Assembly (NCBI RefSeq): GCF_001592935.1
Contig: NZ_LRDB01000051.1
Span: 62,001-126,000 of the forward strand
Length of the DNA stretch: 64,000 nt
Reading direction: 5' to 3'
DNA from: Roseivirga echinicomitans
Lineage (GTDB): Bacteria; Bacteroidota; Bacteroidia; Cytophagales; Cyclobacteriaceae
This document shows, in pieces, positions 56,086 through 63,079 of this stretch; position 1 is the stretch's first letter, and the number at the start of each line of letters is the position of its first letter. The notes below the pieces were generated by a model. That model saw only the letters and a list, made by a program, of their open reading frames with translations. It was not told the DNA's origin and did no database searches. Both the position numbers and the translations under genes were made by a program.

Positions 56086-56874
56086 ATGAATTTAAATTTA
56101 AAAGGAAAACGAGCATTGGTTTGCGGTAGCACCCAAGGAATTGGTAAAGCTGTGGCCGAAGAATTGGCCAATTTAGGCGCTAATGTAACCTTGCTTGCTA
56201 GAAATACTGAAAGACTTAACGAGGTAAAAGGCTCTCTTTTTTCCTCTGGTGGGCAAAATCATCAAATCCTCACTGCGGATTTTACTCAAGTTGATGCGCT
56301 CAAGAAGATTATTGCTGCCCATATAGCGGAAGGAAATGTATATCATATTCTGATTAATAACACTGGCGGTCCTGCTGGTGGCCCTGCTTTAAATGCAGAA
56401 GTAGATGAATTTAGAAATGCATTTGAGCAGCATTTGGTGTGTAATCACATATTGACCCAAGCTTTGGTGGATGGAATGAAACACGAGACTTACGGTCGAA
56501 TTATCAATATCATTTCTACCTCCGTAAAAATGCCAATCGCTGGCTTAGGGGTGTCGAATACCATTCGCGGAGCTGTTGCCAATTGGTCCAAAACTTTGGC
56601 GGGTGAGTTGGGTAAATATGGCATTACCGTAAATAATGTGTTGCCGGGCGCCACTGCCACACAAAGGCTTTCTTCAATTATTGAAAATAAGGCAAAGAAA
56701 TTAGGCAAGAGCGCGGAGGAAGTAGAAGAAGAAATGAAACGAGAAATTCCAGCCCATCGCTTTGCAGATGCTTCAGAAATAGCTGCAGCAGTAGCCTTTT
56801 TAGCCACTCCAGCAGCAGGCTATATCAATGGAATCAATGTGCCAGTAGATGGCGGAAGAACGGGCTGCCTTTAA
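56086..56874 (+). CDS. short-chain dehydrogenase/reductase of the kynurenine cluster
   Basis: The 262-residue SDR has the motif CGSTQGIGKAVAEELANLG, NNTGGPAGGP instead of the usual NNAG, and a C-terminal INGINVPVDGGRTG as in FabG-like proteins. The usual catalytic Tyr-x3-Lys cannot be found in its normal place: where YxxxK is expected the sequence reads GVSNTIRGAVANWSKTLAGELG, so the active Tyr and Lys appear replaced. It is 9 nt before the aldehyde dehydrogenase gene. Similar SDRs are often found beside kynurenine genes in Bacteroidota, but the reaction is not known. A noncanonical active site or a non-enzyme role fits what is seen. Confidence 0.85.
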   Translation: MNLNLKGKRALVCGSTQGIGKAVAEELANLGANVTLLARNTERLNEVKGSLFSSGGQNHQILTADFTQVDALKKIIAAHIAEGNVYHILINNTGGPAGGPALNAEVDEFRNAFEQHLVCNHILTQALVDGMKHETYGRIINIISTSVKMPIAGLGVSNTIRGAVANWSKTLAGELGKYGITVNNVLPGATATQRLSSIIENKAKKLGKSAEEVEEEMKREIPAHRFADASEIAAAVAFLATPAAGYINGINVPVDGGRTGCL

Positions 56875-56883
56875 GTTGAAGCA

Positions 56884-58329
56884 ATGGAAAGAATTCTGAA
56901 TTATATCAATGGCCAATTAGTTGAGCCTGTCTCTAAAAGCTATTTAGAAAACATCGATCCCTCACGGGGAAAGGTGTATGGTGAAATTCCAGACTCAGAT
57001 GAGCGCGATGTGCAATTGGCGACTCAAGCGGCAAAGGATGCATTTTCAATATGGGCAGCAACTCCGCGAGAAGAGCGCTCACGTTTGATACTCAAAGTAG
57101 CAGACCTGATTGATGCTAATTTAGAAAAGTTGGCCAAGGCAGAATCAAAAGACAATGGAAAGCCAGTGAAGTTGGCCACGAGGGTAGACATTCCAAGGGC
57201 ATCATCCAATTTTAGATTTTTCGCCACCGCTATTCTTCATGAAAGTACCGAGGCGCATCAAACCGATGGACTGGCCTTTAATTATACTGAAAGGTCACCT
57301 GTGGGTGTTGCTGGCTGCATTTCGCCTTGGAACTTGCCTTTGTATTTGTTTACCTGGAAGATTGCTCCAGCATTGGCTGCTGGTAATACCGTGGTGGCAA
57401 AGCCTTCCGAAATCACACCTATGACGGCCTTTTTGCTTTCAGAATTATGCATTGAAGCGGGTTTGCCTAAAGGAGTTTTAAATATCGTTCATGGTTTGGG
57501 GCCAAAAGTAGGGCAAGCCATTTCGGAACATCCCGATATTCCTTTGATTTCGTTTACAGGTGGAACAGCCACGGGAAAACAAATTGCCGCCACAGCAGCT
57601 CCAATGTTTAAAAAACTATCATTGGAACTAGGAGGGAAGAACCCTAATATCATTTTTGCCGATTGCAATTTTGAAGAAGCGCTTAAAACTACGGTTCATT
57701 CGAGCTTTGCCAATCAGGGTCAGATTTGCCTTTGTGGTTCTAGGGTCTTCATAGAACGACCTATTTATGAAAAATTCAAACTGGCATTAATAGAAAAAAC
57801 GAATGCATTGAAAGTAGGTGATCCCGCTGATGAGCACTCAAATCTAGGTGCTATAGTTTCAGAAGGGCATATGAAGAAGGTGCTTTCTTATATTGATTTG
57901 GCCAAGTCGGAAGGTGGAACTGTTTTAGCAGGAGGGAAACAAGTGATTCTCGAAGGTGAACTTTCAGAAGGCTATTATATTCGACCCACCATTATTGAAG
58001 GCTTATCATACGATTGCAGAACCAATCAAGAAGAAATCTTTGGCCCAGTAATAACGCTTACTCCTTTCGATACGGATGAGGAAGTTTTGGCCATGGGAAA
58101 TAGTACACAATATGGATTGGCAGCTACTGTCTGGACGAGCAATTTGAACAGAGCGCATTCAGTGTCCTCTAAACTAAATTCAGGCATAGTTTGGGTCAAC
58201 TGTTGGCTGCTTCGTGACCTCCGAACACCCTTCGGAGGAGTTAAAAATAGTGGGGTAGGTAGAGAGGGAGGATGGGATGCTTTACAATTCTTCTCTCAAA
58301 AGAAAAATGTATGTATTAAACTTCTGTAA
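56884..58329 (+). CDS. 2-aminomuconate-6-semialdehyde dehydrogenase (aldehyde dehydrogenase)
   Basis: The 481-residue aldehyde dehydrogenase has the ALDH motifs SPWNLPLYLFTWKIAPALAAG, the NAD loop FTGGTATGKQIA, the catalytic Glu in ELGGKNPNIIF and the catalytic Cys in NQGQICLCGSRVF. The C-terminal VNCWLLRDLRTPFGGVKNSG is typical of the hydroxymuconic / aminomuconic semialdehyde dehydrogenases (ALDH8 type). With ACMSD next door, it should oxidise 2-aminomuconate semialdehyde to 2-aminomuconate with NAD. The enzyme that would deaminate the product is not in the window. Confidence 0.92.
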   Translation: MERILNYINGQLVEPVSKSYLENIDPSRGKVYGEIPDSDERDVQLATQAAKDAFSIWAATPREERSRLILKVADLIDANLEKLAKAESKDNGKPVKLATRVDIPRASSNFRFFATAILHESTEAHQTDGLAFNYTERSPVGVAGCISPWNLPLYLFTWKIAPALAAGNTVVAKPSEITPMTAFLLSELCIEAGLPKGVLNIVHGLGPKVGQAISEHPDIPLISFTGGTATGKQIAATAAPMFKKLSLELGGKNPNIIFADCNFEEALKTTVHSSFANQGQICLCGSRVFIERPIYEKFKLALIEKTNALKVGDPADEHSNLGAIVSEGHMKKVLSYIDLAKSEGGTVLAGGKQVILEGELSEGYYIRPTIIEGLSYDCRTNQEEIFGPVITLTPFDTDEEVLAMGNSTQYGLAATVWTSNLNRAHSVSSKLNSGIVWVNCWLLRDLRTPFGGVKNSGVGREGGWDALQFFSQKKNVCIKLL

Positions 58330-58442
58330 TAATGTATAGTGCAAAAGCTTGTATTTGAACAGCAATCATTGATTTTTGCTAAAATGCGGATAAGTTTTTG
58401 TTTTTATGCTTAAGTTAAATTTTAATTAACAAAAAATCCGAT

Positions 58443-58450
58443 TATGTTTG
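58443..58450 (+). promoter_or_regulatory. -7 promoter box (TATGTTTG) of the candidate ncRNA
   Basis: It fits TAnnTTTG and lies at the upstream end of the structured region. No start codon of a gene follows on this strand, so it would drive an RNA. A -33 element could not be identified. Confidence 0.45.
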
Positions 58451-58454
58451 TTTA

Positions 58455-58676
58455 GCTGTTGAGTAATACTAAGTACTCAAAGTTTTGGTCGAGGAGAGCT
58501 TCAATCTTCTGTCGGTTTAGGTAAAATTAAGAGAGCTTTAATAAGGAATAATGCCTATCGAAAGATAGATTAAAGATAAGTCTGGGTATAGGAATCGTGA
58601 GATTCGCTATAAGTAGTTAGTTACCCAGGTGTTTAGGTGAAAGGGAGTCGCTCCAACGGGGGTGACTCTTTTTTTT
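58455..58676 (+). ncRNA. candidate structured noncoding RNA of unknown family
   Basis: This roughly 220-nt region of a 370-nt gap contains no gene but several stable hairpins. CTATC-GAAA-GATAG (58555-58568) closes a GNRA-type tetraloop. An outer CTGGG/CCCAG stem (58582-58586 with 58624-58628) encloses TATAG-GAATC-gtga-GATTC-g-CTATA (58587-58611). A terminator with eight T follows. A TAnnTTTG box lies just before. The size and general look are compatible with a 6S-like or other small regulatory RNA, but I do not recognise a family. It could also be part of the aldehyde dehydrogenase 3-prime UTR. Confidence 0.45.
58645..58676 (+). terminator. strong intrinsic terminator of the candidate ncRNA
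   Basis: A 10-bp stem (gagtcgctcc with ggggtgactc, two G-U pairs) and a 4-nt loop are followed by eight T. The wobble pairs form only when it is read on the plus strand, so it ends transcription from the plus side. Confidence 0.85.
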
Positions 58677-58699
58677 GTGCTTGTTCCAATATTCACCAA

Positions 58700-59428
58700 C
58701 TAGAGCAAACACTTTTCTGTGGTTTGAGTTTCTGTGTCATAAATTAACAGGCCTTCACTAACGTCATCCAGTTCACAAATCATTCTTCCTTCCTTGTTCC
58801 ATGCAGCGGTTCTTCCTGCGCAGTTTGCACCATCAGATATTCCAGTGCAATTAGCCATCAATACATTCATCGAATACTGATTAGCGATGCTTGCTAGTTC
58901 TTCTTTTGCTTTATTAATTCCGAGCTTAAACTTAGCTACGCTGGCAATGTAGATTTCAGCACCACATTTGAAAGCGTTTTCTGAATGCGCTGGAATTGAG
59001 ATTTCATAACAAATGGCCAAAGCGATTTTGTGGTGATCAATCCTTAGAGAAAAGGAGTTGTCTCCAGCTTGAAAGTAAGGGACTTCGTCTGAATGTAAAT
59101 ATCCTTTGGAGTACACCTGAATCGGTTGGTTGGGTTGAAATATGACCATGCTAATGTTGATGCCTTTTTTTGCTTTCATCGGTACACCAACACCAATGGT
59201 AATATTCTTACAATTGCTTATCTCCTGAAATATGGCTAACCGAGAGTCCTCGATGTCAATGGCTAAGCCCTTCGCTAGAGCGGGTTCGTAGCCGGTAAGT
59301 GACAGCTCAGGGAACACCATTAGGTTTACGTCTTGTGAAACTCCCAGTTCAATCAGCTTAAGGTGGTTTGTGATATTGGCATTAATATTACCTGTAACGG
59401 GCTTTGTTTGAGCTACACAAATTCTCAT
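58700..59428 (-). CDS. carbon-nitrogen hydrolase (nitrilase superfamily)
   Basis: The 242-residue hydrolase has the Glu-Lys-Cys triad: Glu in VFPELSLTGYEP, Lys in YSKGYLHSDE and Cys in LAICYEISIPAHSENAF. It acts on an amide or nitrile, perhaps as an omega-amidase or similar cytoplasmic amidase, but the substrate is not visible. The length is slightly short for the superfamily. It is a single gene pointing toward the ncRNA terminator, with 119 nt before thioredoxin on the other strand. Confidence 0.9.
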   Translation of the reverse strand: MRICVAQTKPVTGNINANITNHLKLIELGVSQDVNLMVFPELSLTGYEPALAKGLAIDIEDSRLAIFQEISNCKNITIGVGVPMKAKKGINISMVIFQPNQPIQVYSKGYLHSDEVPYFQAGDNSFSLRIDHHKIALAICYEISIPAHSENAFKCGAEIYIASVAKFKLGINKAKEELASIANQYSMNVLMANCTGISDGANCAGRTAAWNKEGRMICELDDVSEGLLIYDTETQTTEKCLL

Positions 59429-59547
59429 TGTTTGCAGAGATGATTATGATTCAAGTTCAATTTAGCACAATTGGCTAATTTACAAGAATAGAATTCGGAA
59501 CGAATCCTTAGGTATATGGGTTTTGATAATGATAAAAAGCATATGGT

Positions 59548-59847
59548 ATGAAAGGAAAATTTGAAACTCTAATTGCCCAAGACGCACCAGTGTTGGTGGA
59601 TTTTTATGCCGACTGGTGTGGGCCTTGTCAGGCCATGGCACCCGTTTTAAAAGAAGTGGCTCAAGCCCACGAAGGAAAGGTGAAAATCATTAAAGTAGAT
59701 GTTGATAAAAACCAGCCGTTGGCTCAGCGGTTTGGAGTTAGGAGTATTCCAACGCTAATTTTGTTTAAAAATGGCAAGCTGGTTTGGCAGAAAGCAGGTA
59801 TGCAAACCATAAAAAGCTTATCTGATTTATTGGCAAAGGAGGTTTGA
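59548..59847 (+). CDS. trxA: thioredoxin
   Basis: The 99-residue protein has the redox motif ADWCGPCQAM (Cys24 and Cys27), the cis-Pro in RSIPTLILFKNG and the usual fold. It reduces disulfides in cytoplasmic proteins such as ribonucleotide reductase. No signal peptide is present. The cell may hold other copies, so the symbol is a best fit. The gene stands alone before a 329-nt gap. Confidence 0.92.
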   Translation: MKGKFETLIAQDAPVLVDFYADWCGPCQAMAPVLKEVAQAHEGKVKIIKVDVDKNQPLAQRFGVRSIPTLILFKNGKLVWQKAGMQTIKSLSDLLAKEV

Positions 59848-60176
59848 AAATCGATTGGCCACATAAACATTTACTTTAAGCAAGTGTATGATAATTTGAT
59901 TAAGGTGATTTAAGACAAATTATAGAAAAAATCTAGAGGTATTAAATACAAGCCTAATTTAAGGAGTTGATTCCATTATTATTCTGTATTTCTACCTTAA
60001 AAATATAAATGTGAACTTGGTTCTATAGGTAGTTATGGAGTGGTAAACCTTATTTTAATGTGTTTAAAATGGCATTAGGCTGATAAATAATTCGTACCTT
60101 AGGCAATCGAGAATTGCTTGGGAGATTCAGCTAGCGATATTGTCCAATCATTTCTCCCCAGCCTAGTAATTAGCCT
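59848..60176. other. 329-nt gap with no gene seen
   Basis: AT-rich, with no open frame of useful length. A weak -7-like box TACCTTAG lies at 60095-60102, about 75 nt before the desaturase start, and may be its promoter. Nothing else recognised. Confidence 0.4.
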
Positions 60177-61334
60177 ATGAATTCAGACGTTTTAGAGCAC
60201 AAAACTGCCCCTTCTAAAAAAAAGTTCCAGAAAGTAATTTTTGACAAATTTACGCAAGACGGTTTTCAAAAAGATGTTAACGAAAGAGTAGATCGTTACT
60301 TCGAAACAAATAATTTGTCAAAAACCGCTAACAGTGGAATGGTTTTTAAAACCATTTGGATTTTGGCTGGCTGGGCAGCCACTTACGCTTTAGTAATCTC
60401 TGGTTTGGTAAGTCCAATTGGTATGTTTCTTTTGGCTTTAGGCCACGGTTTCTTTTCGGCCATGATCGGATTAAACATTGCTCATGATGCTATTCATGGC
60501 TCTTACACAAAAAATCAAAAATTGAACGAACGTTTAGGTTTGACATTCAACTTTATGGGTGCCAATGACTATGTGTGGAAAATCAGTCATAACCTAGTGC
60601 ACCACACTTATACCAATATCCCTGATCATGATGGCGATATAGATCAACCACCAATTTTAAGACTTCAGCCTAACCAAGACTTATGGTGGGTGCATCGTTT
60701 TCAACACATTTACGCCTATTTCTTATACAGCTTGGCCACAGTTTCTTGGGTTTTTGTGAAAGATTATAAGAAGTTTTTTCAACATCAGTTGGGGGGGCAT
60801 TACAGAAAAGACTTTCCAAAGAAGGAAATTTTCAGGCTCTTCTTTTACAAGGCGCTTTATTATTCTGTGTTCTTAGTCATCCCGATTATCGTGATTGACT
60901 TGCCTTGGTACTGGATTCTTTTCGGTTTTATTGCAGGCCATTTGTTAGAAGGCTTTACTGTAGCCGTTATTTTTATGCTTGCTCATATCATTGAAGGTAC
61001 TTCCTTTCCTGAACCAAAAAAGGACGGAAAGATTGGATTGCCTTGGGCAGACTTACAGATGTACACCACTGCTAATTTTGCTATAAAGAACAAGTTGGTG
61101 AATTACCTGTTCGGGGGACTGAACTTCCAGATTGAGCATCACTTGTTTCCGAAAATTTGCCACGTACACTATCCTAAAATAGCTGAAATCGTAAAGGAAA
61201 CAGCTAAAGAGCATGACTTACCTTACATTGAGCATGAAACCTTCTTTGGTGCTGTGGCTTCACATACACGCTTTTTAAAGCAATTTGGTACAACCCCAAA
61301 AGGTGTTATGGTACCGAGAGTGGCCAATGCTTAA
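60177..61334 (+). CDS. fatty acid desaturase (acyl-lipid/acyl-CoA type)
   Basis: The 385-residue membrane desaturase has the three His boxes for a di-iron site: HDAIHGS (His103, His107), HNLVHHTYTN (His138, 142, 143) and QIEHHLFP near 320. The QxxHH third box is that of front-end or linoleoyl-CoA-type desaturases, without a fused cytochrome b5. It likely introduces a cis double bond into membrane fatty acids. Hydrophobic segments lie at about 58-78, 80-102, 175-195 and 215-260. A strong terminator follows 22 nt after the stop. Confidence 0.93.
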   Translation: MNSDVLEHKTAPSKKKFQKVIFDKFTQDGFQKDVNERVDRYFETNNLSKTANSGMVFKTIWILAGWAATYALVISGLVSPIGMFLLALGHGFFSAMIGLNIAHDAIHGSYTKNQKLNERLGLTFNFMGANDYVWKISHNLVHHTYTNIPDHDGDIDQPPILRLQPNQDLWWVHRFQHIYAYFLYSLATVSWVFVKDYKKFFQHQLGGHYRKDFPKKEIFRLFFYKALYYSVFLVIPIIVIDLPWYWILFGFIAGHLLEGFTVAVIFMLAHIIEGTSFPEPKKDGKIGLPWADLQMYTTANFAIKNKLVNYLFGGLNFQIEHHLFPKICHVHYPKIAEIVKETAKEHDLPYIEHETFFGAVASHTRFLKQFGTTPKGVMVPRVANA

Positions 61335-61354
61335 ACGTTAAATAAAGAATTTTG

Positions 61355-61390
61355 AAAACCCGATAGTCAACTTGACTATCGGGTTTTTTT
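61355..61390 (+). terminator. intrinsic terminator of the desaturase gene
   Basis: A 13-bp perfect stem (aacccgatagtca and its complement, 61357-61369 with 61373-61385) with an act loop is followed by a T-run. It starts about 20 nt after the stop codon. Confidence 0.93.
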
Positions 61391-61431
61391 AGTTTTAAAC
61401 CAATGGGAGTGGATTCATTGAAAACCCTGCC

Positions 61432-61455
61432 CTTGTTGGAGTTTTCTCCAACAAG
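61432..61455. repeat. perfect 10-bp stem-loop (cttgttggag, tttt loop)
   Basis: The arms cttgttggag (61432-61441) and ctccaacaag (61446-61455) pair perfectly around tttt. It lies in the 352-nt gap after the desaturase terminator. Confidence 0.65.
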
Positions 61456-61538
61456 CTGATGAAGGCTGAAAAGTAGCACTTTCTCCAATACGTTTCTGCT
61501 TAAACAGGGATAATGAAAAAGTCAAAACCCTTTGGTGG

Positions 61539-61562
61539 TTTGTGGGTGATAACACCCACAAA
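61539..61562. repeat. perfect 10-bp stem-loop (tttgtgggtg, ataa loop)
   Basis: The arms tttgtgggtg (61539-61548) and cacccacaaa (61553-61562) pair perfectly around ataa. It is the second hairpin in the same gap. Confidence 0.65.
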
Positions 61563-61646
61563 GGTGGTGTTGGTTGTTCTCTATTAATGTGGTTTTTGTT
61601 TTTAAATCATTCGTCATCGATTCATTGAAAATTGATTTTACCACTC

Positions 61647-61654
61647 TACATTTG
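61647..61654 (+). promoter_or_regulatory. -7 promoter box (TACATTTG) of the GNAT gene
   Basis: It fits TAnnTTTG, has a TTG at 61625-61627 that is 19 nt upstream as a possible -33 element, and lies 32 nt before the GTG at 61687. Confidence 0.55.
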
Positions 61655-61686
61655 CATCAATTAAAACCTTATTAGCTCATTTTATT

Positions 61687-62175
61687 GTGGCCGAAGAATT
61701 CCCCAAATCGAGTGCAGAAATCATTGATATTTCTGATGTTCCTGAACTGTTTTTTGAAATGCTTCCTGACGACTGGAGGTTAGAATTGGAGTCTAACTGG
61801 GAAGAATTTGCGCCAGCGGTTAAGGTATATGGGATTAAGCAGGGTGAAGAGTTGATTGGTGGAGGCCTAGTTTTTTCTGCTCATACCTCAGAAACCGATA
61901 ATTACCCTCCAATAGCTGAATACTATTTCGATAATGACTTTTTATACATTGGCTACCTTTGGGTAGCAGAAAAGTTTAGAGGAAGAAACCTCGGTGATTT
62001 TTGGCTGAACTCAGTTTTCGAAACGTTTCCCAAAAATCCATTTTGGCTCTCTATTGAAGATGCAGGGCTTGCTAAATTCTATATGAAAAACGAATTCACG
62101 CTTGAGAGAGAAGTGATCTACTCTGGAGGAAAGGATTGGATTTACGTAAGGAAACCGGCTTCTGAATTGATATAA
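61687..62175 (+). CDS. GNAT-family acetyltransferase-like protein
   Basis: The 162-residue protein has the GNAT core: a beta strand before the CoA site (DFLYIGYLWVAEKFRGRNLGDFWL, with R/Q-x-x-G-x-G/A in the EKFRGRNLG segment) and a closing LAKFYMKNEFTLEREV. It starts at GTG (the frame opens only there). Acetyl-CoA-dependent acetylation of an amine is the likely reaction, but the substrate is unknown. Confidence 0.8.
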   Translation: MAEEFPKSSAEIIDISDVPELFFEMLPDDWRLELESNWEEFAPAVKVYGIKQGEELIGGGLVFSAHTSETDNYPPIAEYYFDNDFLYIGYLWVAEKFRGRNLGDFWLNSVFETFPKNPFWLSIEDAGLAKFYMKNEFTLEREVIYSGGKDWIYVRKPASELI

Positions 62176-62278
62176 TCTCAAATCACTTCTTATAAGGTAA
62201 ATAAAAGTAGTACCTCACTCGTGGGTTTGTTTTAGGTCAGGAATGAGATAAATTGGGAGTGTTTAACATGCACTGAAT

Positions 62279-62701
62279 ATGACTTCAAAACCGACATGGG
62301 CTTTAATTATATCGGTTATCGTACTTTATGTTATTGTCTACTTTACAGCCGATAGAAGTTCTCGGTTTTATCTAAATAATGTACTCCTTAGTGAGGATAC
62401 TGTTCATGTTCAACTTTATGCGAATGGAGAGATGATTTTGGATGAGAATATTAAACAAAACCTTATTTCACACCGATTTAGCTATTCCTTCAAACAGTAT
62501 TTGAATAAGGCGAATGGTATTTCTTTGGAGGTTGTGTTACCAGAGTTAAAGCAAAGACAAAAATTCAAATTTAAATCGAAAGAAAGTGATTTTGTGTTTA
62601 TCACCTTTTCAGATGTTATAGAACCTTACAATGTTGATATGATTGTAGCACAAGGCCTTTCAAGTGAATCTGTAAAAAAGAGTATGATTCCAGGGCTTTG
62701 A
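62279..62701 (+). CDS. small membrane-anchored hypothetical protein
   Basis: This 140-residue protein has one N-terminal membrane helix (WALIISVIVLYVIVYFTA, about 7-24) and a soluble part of about 115 residues rich in beta-strand residues (HVQLYANGEMILDENIKQN, VVLPELKQRQKFKF, DFVFITFSDV). I do not recognise the family. It lies 103 nt after the GNAT gene and ends 3 nt before the stop of the convergent globin gene. Confidence 0.65.
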   Translation: MTSKPTWALIISVIVLYVIVYFTADRSSRFYLNNVLLSEDTVHVQLYANGEMILDENIKQNLISHRFSYSFKQYLNKANGISLEVVLPELKQRQKFKFKSKESDFVFITFSDVIEPYNVDMIVAQGLSSESVKKSMIPGL

Positions 62702-62704
62702 ATC

Positions 62705-63079
62705 TCACTTATTAATCATATGCTGAGCAGCGCCATAGACATATTCCCAGAAAGCGTCTTTTTCAGGTTCGGGGAAGGTGGCTTTTTCCAAGGCCGCATG
62801 CATGTGCTTGAGCCAGTGTGTTGCTTCTTCGGTACCAATTTTCCACTGGAAATGTCTACGCCTGAGCATCGGGTGTCCACGTTCATCGGTATAGGTTTGT
62901 CTGCCACCCAGTGCTTGAATAAAGAACAGCTTGAGTCGGTTTTTGGCAGGCAATAGATCTTCTGGATACATCTTTCTGATCAGCTCGTCCTGCTCCAACT
63001 CAGCATAGAAATCATCCACCAGTTTAAGAATGTTCTCTTCGCCAATGCGTTCGTACAGCGTTTGACCTTTTTCAGACAT
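62705..63079 (-). CDS. truncated hemoglobin (group II type)
   Basis: The 124-residue globin has the trHb start (TLYERIGEENILKLVDDFY), an ALGGRQTYTDERGHPMLRRRH segment with the proximal His76 and a C-terminal YVYGAAQHMI. The GHPMLRRRH pattern and length fit group II truncated hemoglobins, which bind O2 or NO and may detoxify them. It begins one base after the trans-sulfuration gene ends (TAATG overlap), so the two share a transcript. Confidence 0.92.
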   Translation of the reverse strand: MSEKGQTLYERIGEENILKLVDDFYAELEQDELIRKMYPEDLLPAKNRLKLFFIQALGGRQTYTDERGHPMLRRRHFQWKIGTEEATHWLKHMHAALEKATFPEPEKDAFWEYVYGAAQHMINK

